Notes under the pieces: generated by a model | Databases searched by the model: none | Told to the model about the DNA's origin: nothing | The model's input: the letters and a program-made list of their open reading frames with translations, nothing else | In this document: one piece after another, positions 1 through 7,533 of the stretch | How the letters are laid out: every line of letters begins with the position of its first letter | Numbering within the stretch: the first letter of the stretch is position 1 | Origin: 13-1-40CM-64-14 sp036393975 | Lineage (GTDB): Bacteria > Sysuimicrobiota > Sysuimicrobiia > Sysuimicrobiales > Kaftiobacteriaceae | DNA: 31,655 nt | NCBI GenBank assembly: GCA_036393975.1 | Contig: DASWFZ010000079.1 | Span: 1 to 31,655, forward strand | Direction: 5' to 3' | Made by a program: the position numbers and the translations under genes

Positions 1-1136
1 TATCCGCAGAAAAATTCCATCATGCGCGTCACGCGCACCATGGTTTGTACGTCATGTACCCGCAGCATGTTGGCCCCCTGCGCAACGGCGAACGCGACCG
101 CGGCCGCTGTCCCCTCCAAGAGATCATCGGGGTGCAAGTGCAGCAGGTCCCGGATGTAGTCCTTGCGGGATGTCGCCACGAAAATCGGAAGGCCCAAATT
201 GCGCAGTTCTGGCAATCGACGCATCAGCTCGAGATCACGGGCAGGATGTTTGCCGAAGTTGAGGCCAGGATCCACCAGGATGCGCTGCCGAGAGAGGCCT
301 GCAGCGGTGACCTCATCGGTCCGATCCTTCAGAAACGCCGCCACCCAGTCCATCATCGATGGAACGTCAATATCGGTGTAGTGCTGCCGGGGACGCCCGT
401 GCAGGTGCATGATCACGATGCCAGCCTCGCTGCCCGCCAGCACGCGCACCATCTCCGGATTTGCAGCGCCGCTGATATCGTTGACAAGAACTGCACCAGC
501 CTCGATCGCCGCCTTCGCCACATCCGGCTTGTACGTATCAACGGCCACGGGCCTGTCGAAGCGGTGGACCAGCTCGGCAATTAACGGCACCACGCGCGCG
601 ATCTCCTCGCGCACCGGGAGCGGATCGCCTTCTTGCGCCGTCTCGCCGCCGACTTCGATGACATCGGCGCCCTCACGGACCATCTCCTCCGCCCGAGCTA
701 GCGCAGCGTCCTTCCCATAAAACTGCCCTCGGTCATAAAACGAATCGGGCGTGTTGTTGAGGATCCCGGCCACATAGACGTGGGTGGCGAAGTCGAACCG
801 GTGTTTGCCAAGCGTCACGACGGGTGGCGGCGCGGTCACAGCCTGCAGTGTGCGGCGCAGTGCGGTGGCGACAGGGGCTTCCGCCCCGCCGACCATCCGA
901 CCGAACTGCTCCAGGCTCCCTGCTAGCACCACCTGGATCTCGTCCTGCAAAGGCGGCGATGCGGGCGCTGGTCCGGATGCCGTCCCACCGACTATGACGA
1001 ACTCGGCGGCGGCACGCCGTAAGGACACTTCCGGCGCGATGAGTCGGATCCGGAGCGCGGCAGCCCCGCCTGGGGCATCGCGTAGGGGCAACGGCATTAG
1101 TGCCCACGCCCAGTACAACTCGTGCGGGTCAGTCAT
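1..1136 (-). CDS. folP: FolP-family dihydropteroate synthase-like protein, 3' end cut by window edge
   Basis: At least 378 residues are visible and the reading frame is still open at base 1. The TIM-barrel core begins near residue 124 with GILNNTPDSFYDRG. It continues with VDTYKPDVA, NDISG, an MHLHGRP strand end, VDPGLNFGK, ATSRKD and a terminal VHDV, which is the normal motif order of dihydropteroate synthase. That enzyme joins dihydropterin pyrophosphate to p-aminobenzoate in folate synthesis. About 120 residues precede the barrel, as I recall for FolP of many Gram-positive thermophiles. The pABA loop, usually GGESTRPG, reads GGETAQEGDP, and the opening NNTPDSFYD resembles mycobacterial FolP2-type paralogues. 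The SRK and NDISG residues are kept, so catalysis is possible but not assured. The ATG at 1136 has a close GAGGA (1140-1144). The gene lies 48 bp downstream of the MFS gene. Confidence 0.85.
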   Translation of the reverse strand, partial: MTDPHELYWAWALMPLPLRDAPGGAAALRIRLIAPEVSLRRAAAEFVIVGGTASGPAPASPPLQDEIQVVLAGSLEQFGRMVGGAEAPVATALRRTLQAVTAPPPVVTLGKHRFDFATHVYVAGILNNTPDSFYDRGQFYGKDAALARAEEMVREGADVIEVGGETAQEGDPLPVREEIARVVPLIAELVHRFDRPVAVDTYKPDVAKAAIEAGAVLVNDISGAANPEMVRVLAGSEAGIVIMHLHGRPRQHYTDIDVPSMMDWVAAFLKDRTDEVTAAGLSRQRILVDPGLNFGKHPARDLELMRRLPELRNLGLPIFVATSRKDYIRDLLHLHPDDLLEGTAAAVAFAVAQGANMLRVHDVQTMVRVTRMMEFFCG

Positions 1137-1184
1137 GTGTCCTCGCATTGATGCTCACGATCCATATCCAGTATACGCAAATCG

Positions 1185-2472
1185 TCAGACCATTATTCTG
1201 TGGGGGTCAGGAATCGCTCGCAGCGTTCGGACGGGGGACAGGGCCACCCAGGGAAATGCCAGTAACCCGCCCGCAGCCGCGACGGCAATGGCAGCGCGCA
1301 GACCGAAGGATGCGCCAAGCACACCGCCCAAGAGCCCACCTAACGGCATCGTGCCCCACACGAGAAAGCGCATCGTGGCGTTCATCCGCCCCTGCAGCCG
1401 GTGAGGCGTGATCGCCTGGCGCAGGCTGACCTGATTGATGTTGTAGATGGGGTTCGAAAAAGACCCAAGCATCGTGGACAGGATTAGAAGCCACGCGGTT
1501 CCCGGTGAAGCAGCCGCCACAGGCACTGTAGCGAGCCCAGTCAGCAGTGATGCGCCCACAATGGTTCGCCCCACGCCGAGCCGCTTGGCCACCCACCCCG
1601 CCGTGAGCGCCCCGATCAACCCCGTGACTCCGCCAATACTGAAAATCACCCCGATCTGGGCTGGCCCTAACTTCAGCTCACGGGTCGCAAACAGGATGAA
1701 GAGGGCGAACAATGCTGAGCCGAAAAAGTTAGACGTCCCCGTGCACCCCGCGATAGAACGCAGCAACGGGTTGCCCAAGACGACGCTGAGACCTTCCCGC
1801 ACCTCCACCAGTACAGGTCCCCGGACCGATTGTTCTGTGGAGCTTTCGCGCCGTCGGATCAAACTAATCAACCCGCCGGACGCGACGAACGATATCGCAT
1901 CAAGCACGATGGCGAGTGGCGCCGAGACGAGCTGAATCACGACCCCCGCAATACTGGGACCGGCGAGACCAGCCAGAGAACGCGTGGCTTCTAGCTTGCT
2001 GTTGCCTTCGACGAGCTGACCCCGGTGCACGAGCGCGGGAAGATAAGCTTGATACGCGACATCGAAAAAGACGGTGAAGATCCCCACGAGGACGCCGACG
2101 GCGTAGAGGTGCAACATGCTCAAAGTGCCTAGGATAGCTGCCAGCGGAATCGAGAGCAGCACGACCGCGCGACCTAGATCGCCCGTTATGAGGACCGGCC
2201 GCCGCGGGAGCCTGTCTACCCACACTCCAGCGAACAGCCCGATGAGGAGAAACGGCGCGCGTGACCGCTGTCAGAATCCCCATCTGGCCCGGGGTCGCTC
2301 CGAGGGTCAGCACGGCAATGAGCGGAATAGCCAATTCGCTGAAATGATCCCCAAAGACCGAGATCGTTTGGGCCGTCCACAGCTTCAAAAAATCCGCATG
2401 CTCCCACAAGGGCCGTCCCGTCGACTCCCCGGCGGGCGAAGGGACGGTGGATGGTCGAGCTTCATGTCTCAT
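1185..2472 (-). pseudogene. MFS exporter, frameshifted
   Basis: The two reading frames together encode one major facilitator of about 428 residues, the usual length for a 12-helix member of the EntS/MFS_3 type of drug or siderophore exporter. The first frame (from the ATG at 2472) gives a soluble N-terminus, the first helix region with TAQTISVFGDHFSELAIP, and ILTAVTRA. The second frame resumes with PFLLIGLFAGVWVDRLPRRPV, the conserved helix 2 and loop 2-3 region, and runs to the TGA at 1185. The break falls in a CG-repeat tract at 2253-2262. Restoring two bases there would give TRAPFLL in one frame. The rest of the gene is undamaged, so either a recent mutation or a read/assembly error is possible. 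No slippery heptamer suggests programmed shifting. The gene starts 41 bp after the ABC ATPase stop. Confidence 0.85.
2253..2262 (-). other. Frameshift point in the MFS gene
   Basis: On the minus strand this stretch reads as an alternating CG run. Upstream translation in one frame (ILTAVTRA) and downstream translation in another (PFLLIGLFAG) join seamlessly if two bases are restored here. Loss of one CG unit from the run is the simplest explanation. Confidence 0.75.
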
Positions 2473-2513
2473 GGATTGCGATCAGACCTAGACAATCGCC
2501 GTGTGCACGGGGA

Positions 2514-3530
2514 TCAGTCGCGGAGGCGCCTACCAGTCAACGCGATGAAGACATCTTCTAGGGACGTTTCGACTAGCTGCAGATGACGCACGTGGCCCCC
2601 CTGGGCGTTAACGGCCTGCATAGCTTGCGGCAGGACCCCCGTGATATCGGTCACCGCCATCGTGATCTCCCAGGAACTGTCAGAAGGCAGAGGCTCCAGT
2701 GCGAGCGAGACAACGCCAGGAATCACGCGGAGAATGGCTGCGGCATGGTCGGCGTGGCCGTCGACTTCCATGCGCAGAATCATGTCGCCCTGATGGGCAC
2801 GCTTGAGAGCCAGGGGGCGGTCGAGCGCCACAATCCGGCCCTGGTCCATAATTCCCACCCGCTCGCACAACTGATCCGCCTCCTCCATCGAATGCGTGGT
2901 GAGGAGGATCGTTTTTCCATCTTCGCGATGAAGGCGGCGGATGAGGTCCCGGATAATCCGGGAGGCTTGGGGATCGAGTCCCGCCGTCGGTTCATCCAGC
3001 AGCAAGACCGGCGGGTCGTGCAGGAGCGTCTTGATTAACGCTAGCCGTTGGCGCATGCCGGTGCTGTAGCGTTCCACCAGATCGTCGGCGCGCGCCGTCA
3101 GGTCAACAAGGTCGAGCAACCCCGCGATTCGTGACTGGACCGCTGCCGGGGGCATCTCGTACAGAGCGGCAAAGTATGCTAAGTTCTCGCGGCCGGTGAG
3201 GCGCCAGTAGACGGATCGCTCCCCCGTGAGGAGAACACCGATGTGACGCCGGACCTGGGCGGCTTGGCGTACGACGTCAAAGTCCCATACCCGCGCGCTC
3301 CCCCCTGTAGGAGAGAGCAACGTGCAGAGCATCCGGATGGTAGTTGTCTTACCCGCACCGTTGGGGCCGAGTAGGCCGAACAGTTCCCCCCGTGGAATGC
3401 GCAGGGTGATGGCATCGACGGCCGTGAGCTCTCCGCGGACGGCTCGTCGGTCAACGCTGCCCTTCTGGCGGACGGCAAACCGCCTCGTGAGGCCCTCCAG
3501 GGTCATAGCGTGTTGTGGCAGCGTGGTCAC
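2514..3530 (-). CDS. ABC-2 type transporter ATP-binding protein (DrrA-like)
   Basis: Nucleotide-binding subunit of about 338 residues, probably powering an ABC-2 exporter for drugs, lipids or polysaccharide. With the chosen start the Walker A GPNGAGKTT lies near residues 55-63, the signature STGMRQ near 156-161 and Walker B LLLDEP near 176-181. A switch histidine follows in TTHSMEEA. The segment GERSVYWRLTGRENL is typical of DrrA-like ATPases. A C-terminal domain of roughly 100 residues ends with SLEDVFIALTGR, also family-typical. The GTG at 3530 is chosen because GGAAGG (3539-3544) sits 8 nt before it; the ATG at 3506 has no ribosome site, and a longer version from 3626 would overlap the previous gene. 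No ABC-2 permease gene is next to it: downstream lies the MFS gene, upstream the alkyltransferase. The partner must be elsewhere or absent. Confidence 0.9.
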   Translation of the reverse strand: MTTLPQHAMTLEGLTRRFAVRQKGSVDRRAVRGELTAVDAITLRIPRGELFGLLGPNGAGKTTTIRMLCTLLSPTGGSARVWDFDVVRQAAQVRRHIGVLLTGERSVYWRLTGRENLAYFAALYEMPPAAVQSRIAGLLDLVDLTARADDLVERYSTGMRQRLALIKTLLHDPPVLLLDEPTAGLDPQASRIIRDLIRRLHREDGKTILLTTHSMEEADQLCERVGIMDQGRIVALDRPLALKRAHQGDMILRMEVDGHADHAAAILRVIPGVVSLALEPLPSDSSWEITMAVTDITGVLPQAMQAVNAQGGHVRHLQLVETSLEDVFIALTGRRLRD

Positions 3531-3594
3531 TCCATGGGCCTTCCGTGCCAACCAAGAAGTCCTAGACGATGCACCGCAGAAAGTTCGCGAGGTA

Positions 3595-4311
3595 TCAGGA
3601 GGCGCGCACTTCGCGCATGTCGACACCTTCCTGAGCGAGCAACCTCCGCTTCAGCGCAGGTCCCCCACGCAGGGAATACCCCCCCAACCCGCCGTCGCTA
3701 CGGACGACTCGGTGACATGGGACCAGCAATGGCACGGGGTTCTTCGCGCAGGCATTCCCAACTGCCCGCGCCGCACCTGGGTAGCCGATCTCGCGGGCAA
3801 TGTCCCCGTAAGTGCGCACCTGTCCTTTAGGAATGCGCCGCAATCGCTCTAACACCAAGCGCTCAAACGGCCCGACCATGGACAGATCCACCGGCCCGCG
3901 GAAACTATCCAGCGCACCAACAAACTGCCGCAGGTTCTGGCGCAGAGTCTGCGGGGGGTGCAGATCTTGTTCCACCGGTCGCTGAGACTTGCGGTGCACG
4001 GCGCGCGCGAAAGCCTCGCCGCTTGTCCCCACATCCACAGCGCACACTCCCTGCTCGCTGTAGGCGACATAGATGGTCCCAAGGTCACTGCCGACGGTCG
4101 TGTATCGGATCATCTCCTCAGCCCTCCTCGGCCGTGTAGTTTTGGCCTGAGCGTAGCGCAGCACAAACGACTCTAGATCGCTTTCGGTCAACGGCGTGAG
4201 CGCGGCAGCGGGTTTGCCGCGGAGGGTGATGATTACCGGTTCCCCCGCCATCGCCCAACGGACTAGCTCGTTGGTCTTGTTCTTGAGATCCACGGTATTC
4301 GCAACGCGCAT
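3595..4311 (-). CDS. Phd/YefM-type antitoxin domain fused to O6-alkylguanine-DNA alkyltransferase
   Basis: This 238-residue protein has two parts. Residues 1-55 look like a Phd/YefM antitoxin N-terminus: ANTVDLKNKTNELVRW, then AGEPVIITLRGKPAAALTPL, matching the family pattern of a helix followed by GE-xVIIT-RGKP. Residues 67-238 are an Ogt/MGMT alkyltransferase with the helix-turn-helix GQVRTYGDIAREIG, the RAVGNA arginine-finger region and the acceptor cysteine C199 in PCHRV, then GGYS. Such enzymes move alkyl groups from O6-alkylguanine to their own cysteine. The ATG at 4311 is chosen because AGGGG lies just upstream and the promoter start point near 4353 excludes the longer reading to 4359. 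No toxin gene is adjacent. A second in-frame start at 4113 could release the enzyme alone. The domain identities are clear; a regulatory role for the N-terminus is inference. Confidence 0.88.
   Translation of the reverse strand: MRVANTVDLKNKTNELVRWAMAGEPVIITLRGKPAAALTPLTESDLESFVLRYAQAKTTRPRRAEEMIRYTTVGSDLGTIYVAYSEQGVCAVDVGTSGEAFARAVHRKSQRPVEQDLHPPQTLRQNLRQFVGALDSFRGPVDLSMVGPFERLVLERLRRIPKGQVRTYGDIAREIGYPGAARAVGNACAKNPVPLLVPCHRVVRSDGGLGGYSLRGGPALKRRLLAQEGVDMREVRAS
4111..4128 (-). promoter_or_regulatory. Internal ribosome site and ATG within the fusion gene
   Basis: AGGAGG at 4123-4128 lies 9 nt before an in-frame ATG at 4111-4113 (residue 67 of the fusion). A second GAGGAG directly abuts the ATG. 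Initiation here would give a 172-residue protein covering exactly the alkyltransferase, close to the size of free-standing Ogt (171 residues in E. coli). It could be a working second start or a relic of a two-gene operon whose first stop codon was lost. Confidence 0.5.
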
Positions 4312-4339
4312 CGGACCCCTACCTTTCTTCATCGGGCAC

Positions 4340-4359
4340 ATGGCTATTTTAATAGCCAT
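4340..4359 (-). promoter_or_regulatory. 20-bp palindrome, probable operator of the fusion gene
   Basis: Perfect 9-bp arms (ATGGCTATT and AATAGCCAT) are separated by TT. The site is AT-rich in a GC-rich setting. It begins right after the -10 element and covers the predicted transcription start, the usual place for a repressor site. Phd/YefM antitoxins bind palindromes at their own promoters, which makes autoregulation by the N-terminal domain a natural hypothesis; no binding data are implied. Confidence 0.6.
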
Positions 4360-4388
4360 ATTATGACTGGCCGCATCGACCTTGTCAA
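4360..4388 (-). promoter_or_regulatory. Sigma-70 type promoter of the antitoxin-alkyltransferase gene
   Basis: A perfect -35 TTGACA (4383-4388) is followed by a 17-nt spacer and a -10 CATAAT (4360-4365). The predicted start is near 4352-4354, giving a leader of about 42 nt to the ATG at 4311. It lies about 40 bp downstream of the uvrC stop, so the gene can be transcribed independently of the uvr operon. Confidence 0.75.
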
Positions 4389-4428
4389 CACCTCGCTTTT
4401 GGAGGGAAGGTGGAGAAAATAGGCAGGG

Positions 4429-6321
4429 CTATCGAATGGCTTGGTCTTTAAAGCGGACGTCGGGATGCTCGCGCAGATAGTCCACGAGCTTCTGCGCCAT
4501 CTTCGGTCCCACGACTTCGGCGATCTGCTCCACCGTGGCCTCGCGCACATGGCGCACCGAGCCGAAGCGCCGGATGAGGTCCCGCTTGCGCTTGTCCCCA
4601 ATCCCCTTAATGTCCTCGAGCACGGAATAGACGACTCGCCGCTCGCGAAGCTTCTGATGATAGGCATTGGCGAACCGATGGGCTTCGTCGCGGACGCGCT
4701 GGAGCAACCGAAGCGCGTGTGAATCCTGAGGCAATGCGATGGGATCAACACTGTCGGGGGTTACGATCAGCTCCTGTTTCTTCGCCAGTGCGATCGCGGG
4801 CACGGTGACATTGTACTCAAACAGCACCTCTCGAGCGGCACTGAGTTGGCCCTTCCCCCCGTCGATCACGATGAGATCCGGGACGATGGACCACTTCACT
4901 GGCCCGGCTTCATCACGGTCCAGCTGGTCTTGCTCCTGACGCGCCAGCGCAAAACGCCGCTGTAACATCTCCTGCAGGCTGGCGTAGTCATTCGGGCCCT
5001 CGGTCGCCTTGATCTTGAAGCGGCGATAATCGCGCTTGAGCGGCCGACCGCGTTCGAAGACCACCAGCGACCCCACGGTCTCCCCCGCCTGGAAGTTGCT
5101 GATGTCGTACGCCTCGATCCGAAACGGCGCGTGGTCCAGCCCCAGGATCTCCTGCAGCTCGGTGATACCGGCCCCCTCCAGCCCGCTCACGCGGGCTCGC
5201 TCCTGGCTGAGATACAGGGCGGCGTTTTCGGCCGCCATCTCGACCAGACGCTGACGTTCCCCACGCTGGGGCACGGCGACCTCAACGGCACCGCCGCGCT
5301 TCTGGCTCAACCACTGCGCGATCAGGGCCGCATCGTCGAGAGGTTCTTGCAGCAAGACCTCCCGGGGCACATGCGGGGCCTCCTGGTAGTACTGCTTGAC
5401 GAACTCCCCTAACACTTCGGGTCGCCCTAACCCCCGGGTCCCCTCCAACATGAAGTGCTCCTGGCCCTGCAGACGACCGGCGCGAATGTAAAACATCTGC
5501 ACGCAGGCCAGCTCCCCAGCCTGGGCCACGGCGGCCACGTCGCGGTCCTCTAGCCCCACACTCGCCGTGCGCTGGTGAGCGGTGATGGCGTCCATCGCCT
5601 GGATCTGGTCGCGGAGCTGAGCCGCCCGCTCAAACTGTTGGGCTTCGGCCGCCTGTGTCATCTCCGCACGTAATTCGTCCAGCAGCGACTCTTGTTTGCC
5701 TTCCAAAAACATCGCCGCCTGGCGTACTTGCCCGGCGTACTGCTCTGGGGTCGCCCCCCAGGCCACGCACGGGGCGGTGCACAGACCAATGTAATAGTCC
5801 AGGCACGGGCGCGGGAGGTCCCGGGTGATTTCGATGTTGCACGACCGCAGCTTAAAGAGTTTGCGGATCGTGCGGATCGTGCGGGTCACCAGCTTGGGCT
5901 CGTGGTAGGGATAAGGACCGAAGTACTGCGCCTTGTCGCGCACGACTTTGCGGGTCATGAGGATCTTGGGATACGCTTCGTGCGTGAGCTTCACGTACGG
6001 GAAGGCTTTGTCGTCCGCCATACGGACGTTGTAGGGGGGACGGTGTTCCTTGATAAGATTGGTTTCTAAGATGAGCGCTTCGACTTCGTTCTCGCAGGCG
6101 ATCACCTCAAAGTCGACAATCTTGCTCATGAGGTGGCGAATCCGCGGGCTCTCCAGGTGGCCGCTGTCCTGGAAGTACTGCCGGACGCGGTTGCGCAGGA
6201 CTGCCGCCTTGCCAACGTAAATGACCCGGCCCGTGGCGTCCTTCATCAGGTACACGCCTGGACGGGTGGGAACGAGCTGCAGTTTTTCCTCTAAGTTGGG
6301 CGGGTGTGCGGATGTGACCAT
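4429..6321 (-). CDS. uvrC: Excinuclease ABC subunit C
   Basis: At 630 residues this is a full-length UvrC, the nuclease that makes both incisions around a lesion held by UvrB. The N-terminal GIY-YIG domain shows PGVYLMKD and VIYVGKA (residues about 20-40) with ETNLIKEHRPPYN following. The GLCTAPCV and UVR (UvrB-binding) region is near residues 175-250. The RNase H-like domain follows, with YDISNFQG-type and DGGKGQL motifs carrying catalytic aspartates and RDEAHRFA the histidine. Helix-hairpin-helix repeats (IKGIGDKRKRDLIRRFGS) close the protein. The ATG at 6321 gives the expected N-terminus but has only a weak ribosome site. It is the last gene of the uvrB-uvrA-aminotransferase-uvrC cluster, 59 bp after the aminotransferase. 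Confidence 0.97.
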   Translation of the reverse strand: MVTSAHPPNLEEKLQLVPTRPGVYLMKDATGRVIYVGKAAVLRNRVRQYFQDSGHLESPRIRHLMSKIVDFEVIACENEVEALILETNLIKEHRPPYNVRMADDKAFPYVKLTHEAYPKILMTRKVVRDKAQYFGPYPYHEPKLVTRTIRTIRKLFKLRSCNIEITRDLPRPCLDYYIGLCTAPCVAWGATPEQYAGQVRQAAMFLEGKQESLLDELRAEMTQAAEAQQFERAAQLRDQIQAMDAITAHQRTASVGLEDRDVAAVAQAGELACVQMFYIRAGRLQGQEHFMLEGTRGLGRPEVLGEFVKQYYQEAPHVPREVLLQEPLDDAALIAQWLSQKRGGAVEVAVPQRGERQRLVEMAAENAALYLSQERARVSGLEGAGITELQEILGLDHAPFRIEAYDISNFQAGETVGSLVVFERGRPLKRDYRRFKIKATEGPNDYASLQEMLQRRFALARQEQDQLDRDEAGPVKWSIVPDLIVIDGGKGQLSAAREVLFEYNVTVPAIALAKKQELIVTPDSVDPIALPQDSHALRLLQRVRDEAHRFANAYHQKLRERRVVYSVLEDIKGIGDKRKRDLIRRFGSVRHVREATVEQIAEVVGPKMAQKLVDYLREHPDVRFKDQAIR

Positions 6322-6380
6322 AGCTCAGACCGCAGGACGGACTCGACCTCGTCAGCCCTAGGTCGTCTGCCTTGAGTATC

Positions 6381-7511
6381 TCATACGGCTCGTAGGCACT
6401 CTCCTGTCCTCTGGAGCGCCTCGTCTAGCTGGAGCGGATCCCCGCCGTAGCCAATGCGCACGTAGCCATCCATCTGGAAGTGGTCCCCTGGCACGATGAG
6501 CACGTCGTGCCGCTTCCGCAGCCGCGTGGCCAACTCGGTCGAGTTGATGGCCGGGGTGTAGTGCATAAAGGCGATGGCCCCCGCCTGGGGAGGGATCCAG
6601 CGCACCAATCCTTCCTGACGGTCGACCCAGCGCGCCACGACCGCCAGGTTCTCGCGCAGAATCAACCGCGTCCGCATCACCAAGCGCTGGTAGGCTTGCG
6701 GGCCCAATGCGATGCGCGCCAGCTGATCGCTCAAGATGGAAGGCCCAATCGAGGTGTAGTCATGATAGCTCCACAAGAGATCCACCAACTCGTGGGGCGC
6801 GACGATCCATCCCACTCGGAGGCCGGGGAGACCATAGGCCTTCGACAGGCCGCCGGTGACCATCACCTTGGGATAGCGACCCCAGAAAGACGCCGTGAGA
6901 TGGCCCTCTAACTCCGCACCCCGGTACACCTCATCGGCGATTACCCACGCGCCTACGCGCGCTGCCGTCGCGCAAACGGCATTCATCGACTCGATCGGGA
7001 GAACCGACCCCGTTGGATTATTTGGGTTACATACGAAGATCGCTTTTGTCTTGGGAGTGACCAAGCGGTCCAACTCCACCACATCGGCGGTCCACAGTCC
7101 CTCCGCCCCGGTCCCCGGGCCTGGGTGAAGCCACCACGCCTTCACCTCAGCACCCCAGGCCTGGGCCAGCGCGGGAATCTGCATATAGTTGGGGAGCATG
7201 ACCACCGCCTCGTCCCCGCGATCCAGTAGCGCCCAGGTCACCAGGAAGTTGGCTTCGGCTGTCCCCGTGGTTACCAAGACGTGTTCGGGACCGGCCGCGT
7301 GGTAGAGGCCAGCGAGAGCCGTCCGCAGCTCGATACTCCCATTGGTGGACCCATATCCGAGGGGCTCGCGGGCCAGGACTTCTTCAATCCAACTGCGGTC
7401 GACCAGCGCAGATAACGTGATCGGGTGGACGCCGCTTTCGGAGAGGTTGAGCTGGACGGTGTTCTCCCACGTGGATTGGTACCGCTCCATCTCAAAGCGG
7501 GCGATTTTCAT
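6381..7511 (-). CDS. Class I/II PLP-dependent aminotransferase
   Basis: This is a 376-residue fold-type I aminotransferase. It shows YGSTNGS-x-ELR near the start of the large domain, the VCNPNNPTGSVLP motif, ADEVYRG with the aspartate that contacts the pyridine nitrogen, the PLP lysine in SKAYGLPGLRVGW, and a terminal VRIGYGG carrying the substrate-carboxylate arginine. The N-terminus FEMERYQSTWEN-x-NLSESGV is distinctive, but I cannot assign a substrate. The start at 7511 lies 22 bp after the uvrA stop; the frame stays open upstream only as a shadow of uvrA. The gene sits between uvrA and uvrC with short gaps, so it should be co-transcribed with repair genes although no repair role is known for the family. 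Confidence 0.88.
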   Translation of the reverse strand: MKIARFEMERYQSTWENTVQLNLSESGVHPITLSALVDRSWIEEVLAREPLGYGSTNGSIELRTALAGLYHAAGPEHVLVTTGTAEANFLVTWALLDRGDEAVVMLPNYMQIPALAQAWGAEVKAWWLHPGPGTGAEGLWTADVVELDRLVTPKTKAIFVCNPNNPTGSVLPIESMNAVCATAARVGAWVIADEVYRGAELEGHLTASFWGRYPKVMVTGGLSKAYGLPGLRVGWIVAPHELVDLLWSYHDYTSIGPSILSDQLARIALGPQAYQRLVMRTRLILRENLAVVARWVDRQEGLVRWIPPQAGAIAFMHYTPAINSTELATRLRKRHDVLIVPGDHFQMDGYVRIGYGGDPLQLDEALQRTGECLRAV

Positions 7512-7533
7512 GCGCCACCACCAGCGATCGCGC

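Noticed and set aside
1137..1184. TATACT as a -10 for folP
   Set aside because: No -35 at 16-18 nt and no extended -10; the gap to the MFS gene is short enough for read-through.
2253..2262. Programmed ribosomal frameshift in the MFS gene
   Set aside because: No slippery heptamer, stimulatory hairpin or stop-proximal context; a simple CG-unit loss explains it.
4312..4359. Extending the alkyltransferase fusion to the start at 4359
   Set aside because: 4359 is the base next to the -10 element, ahead of the predicted transcription start, and has no ribosome site; the ATG at 4311 has AGGGG just upstream.
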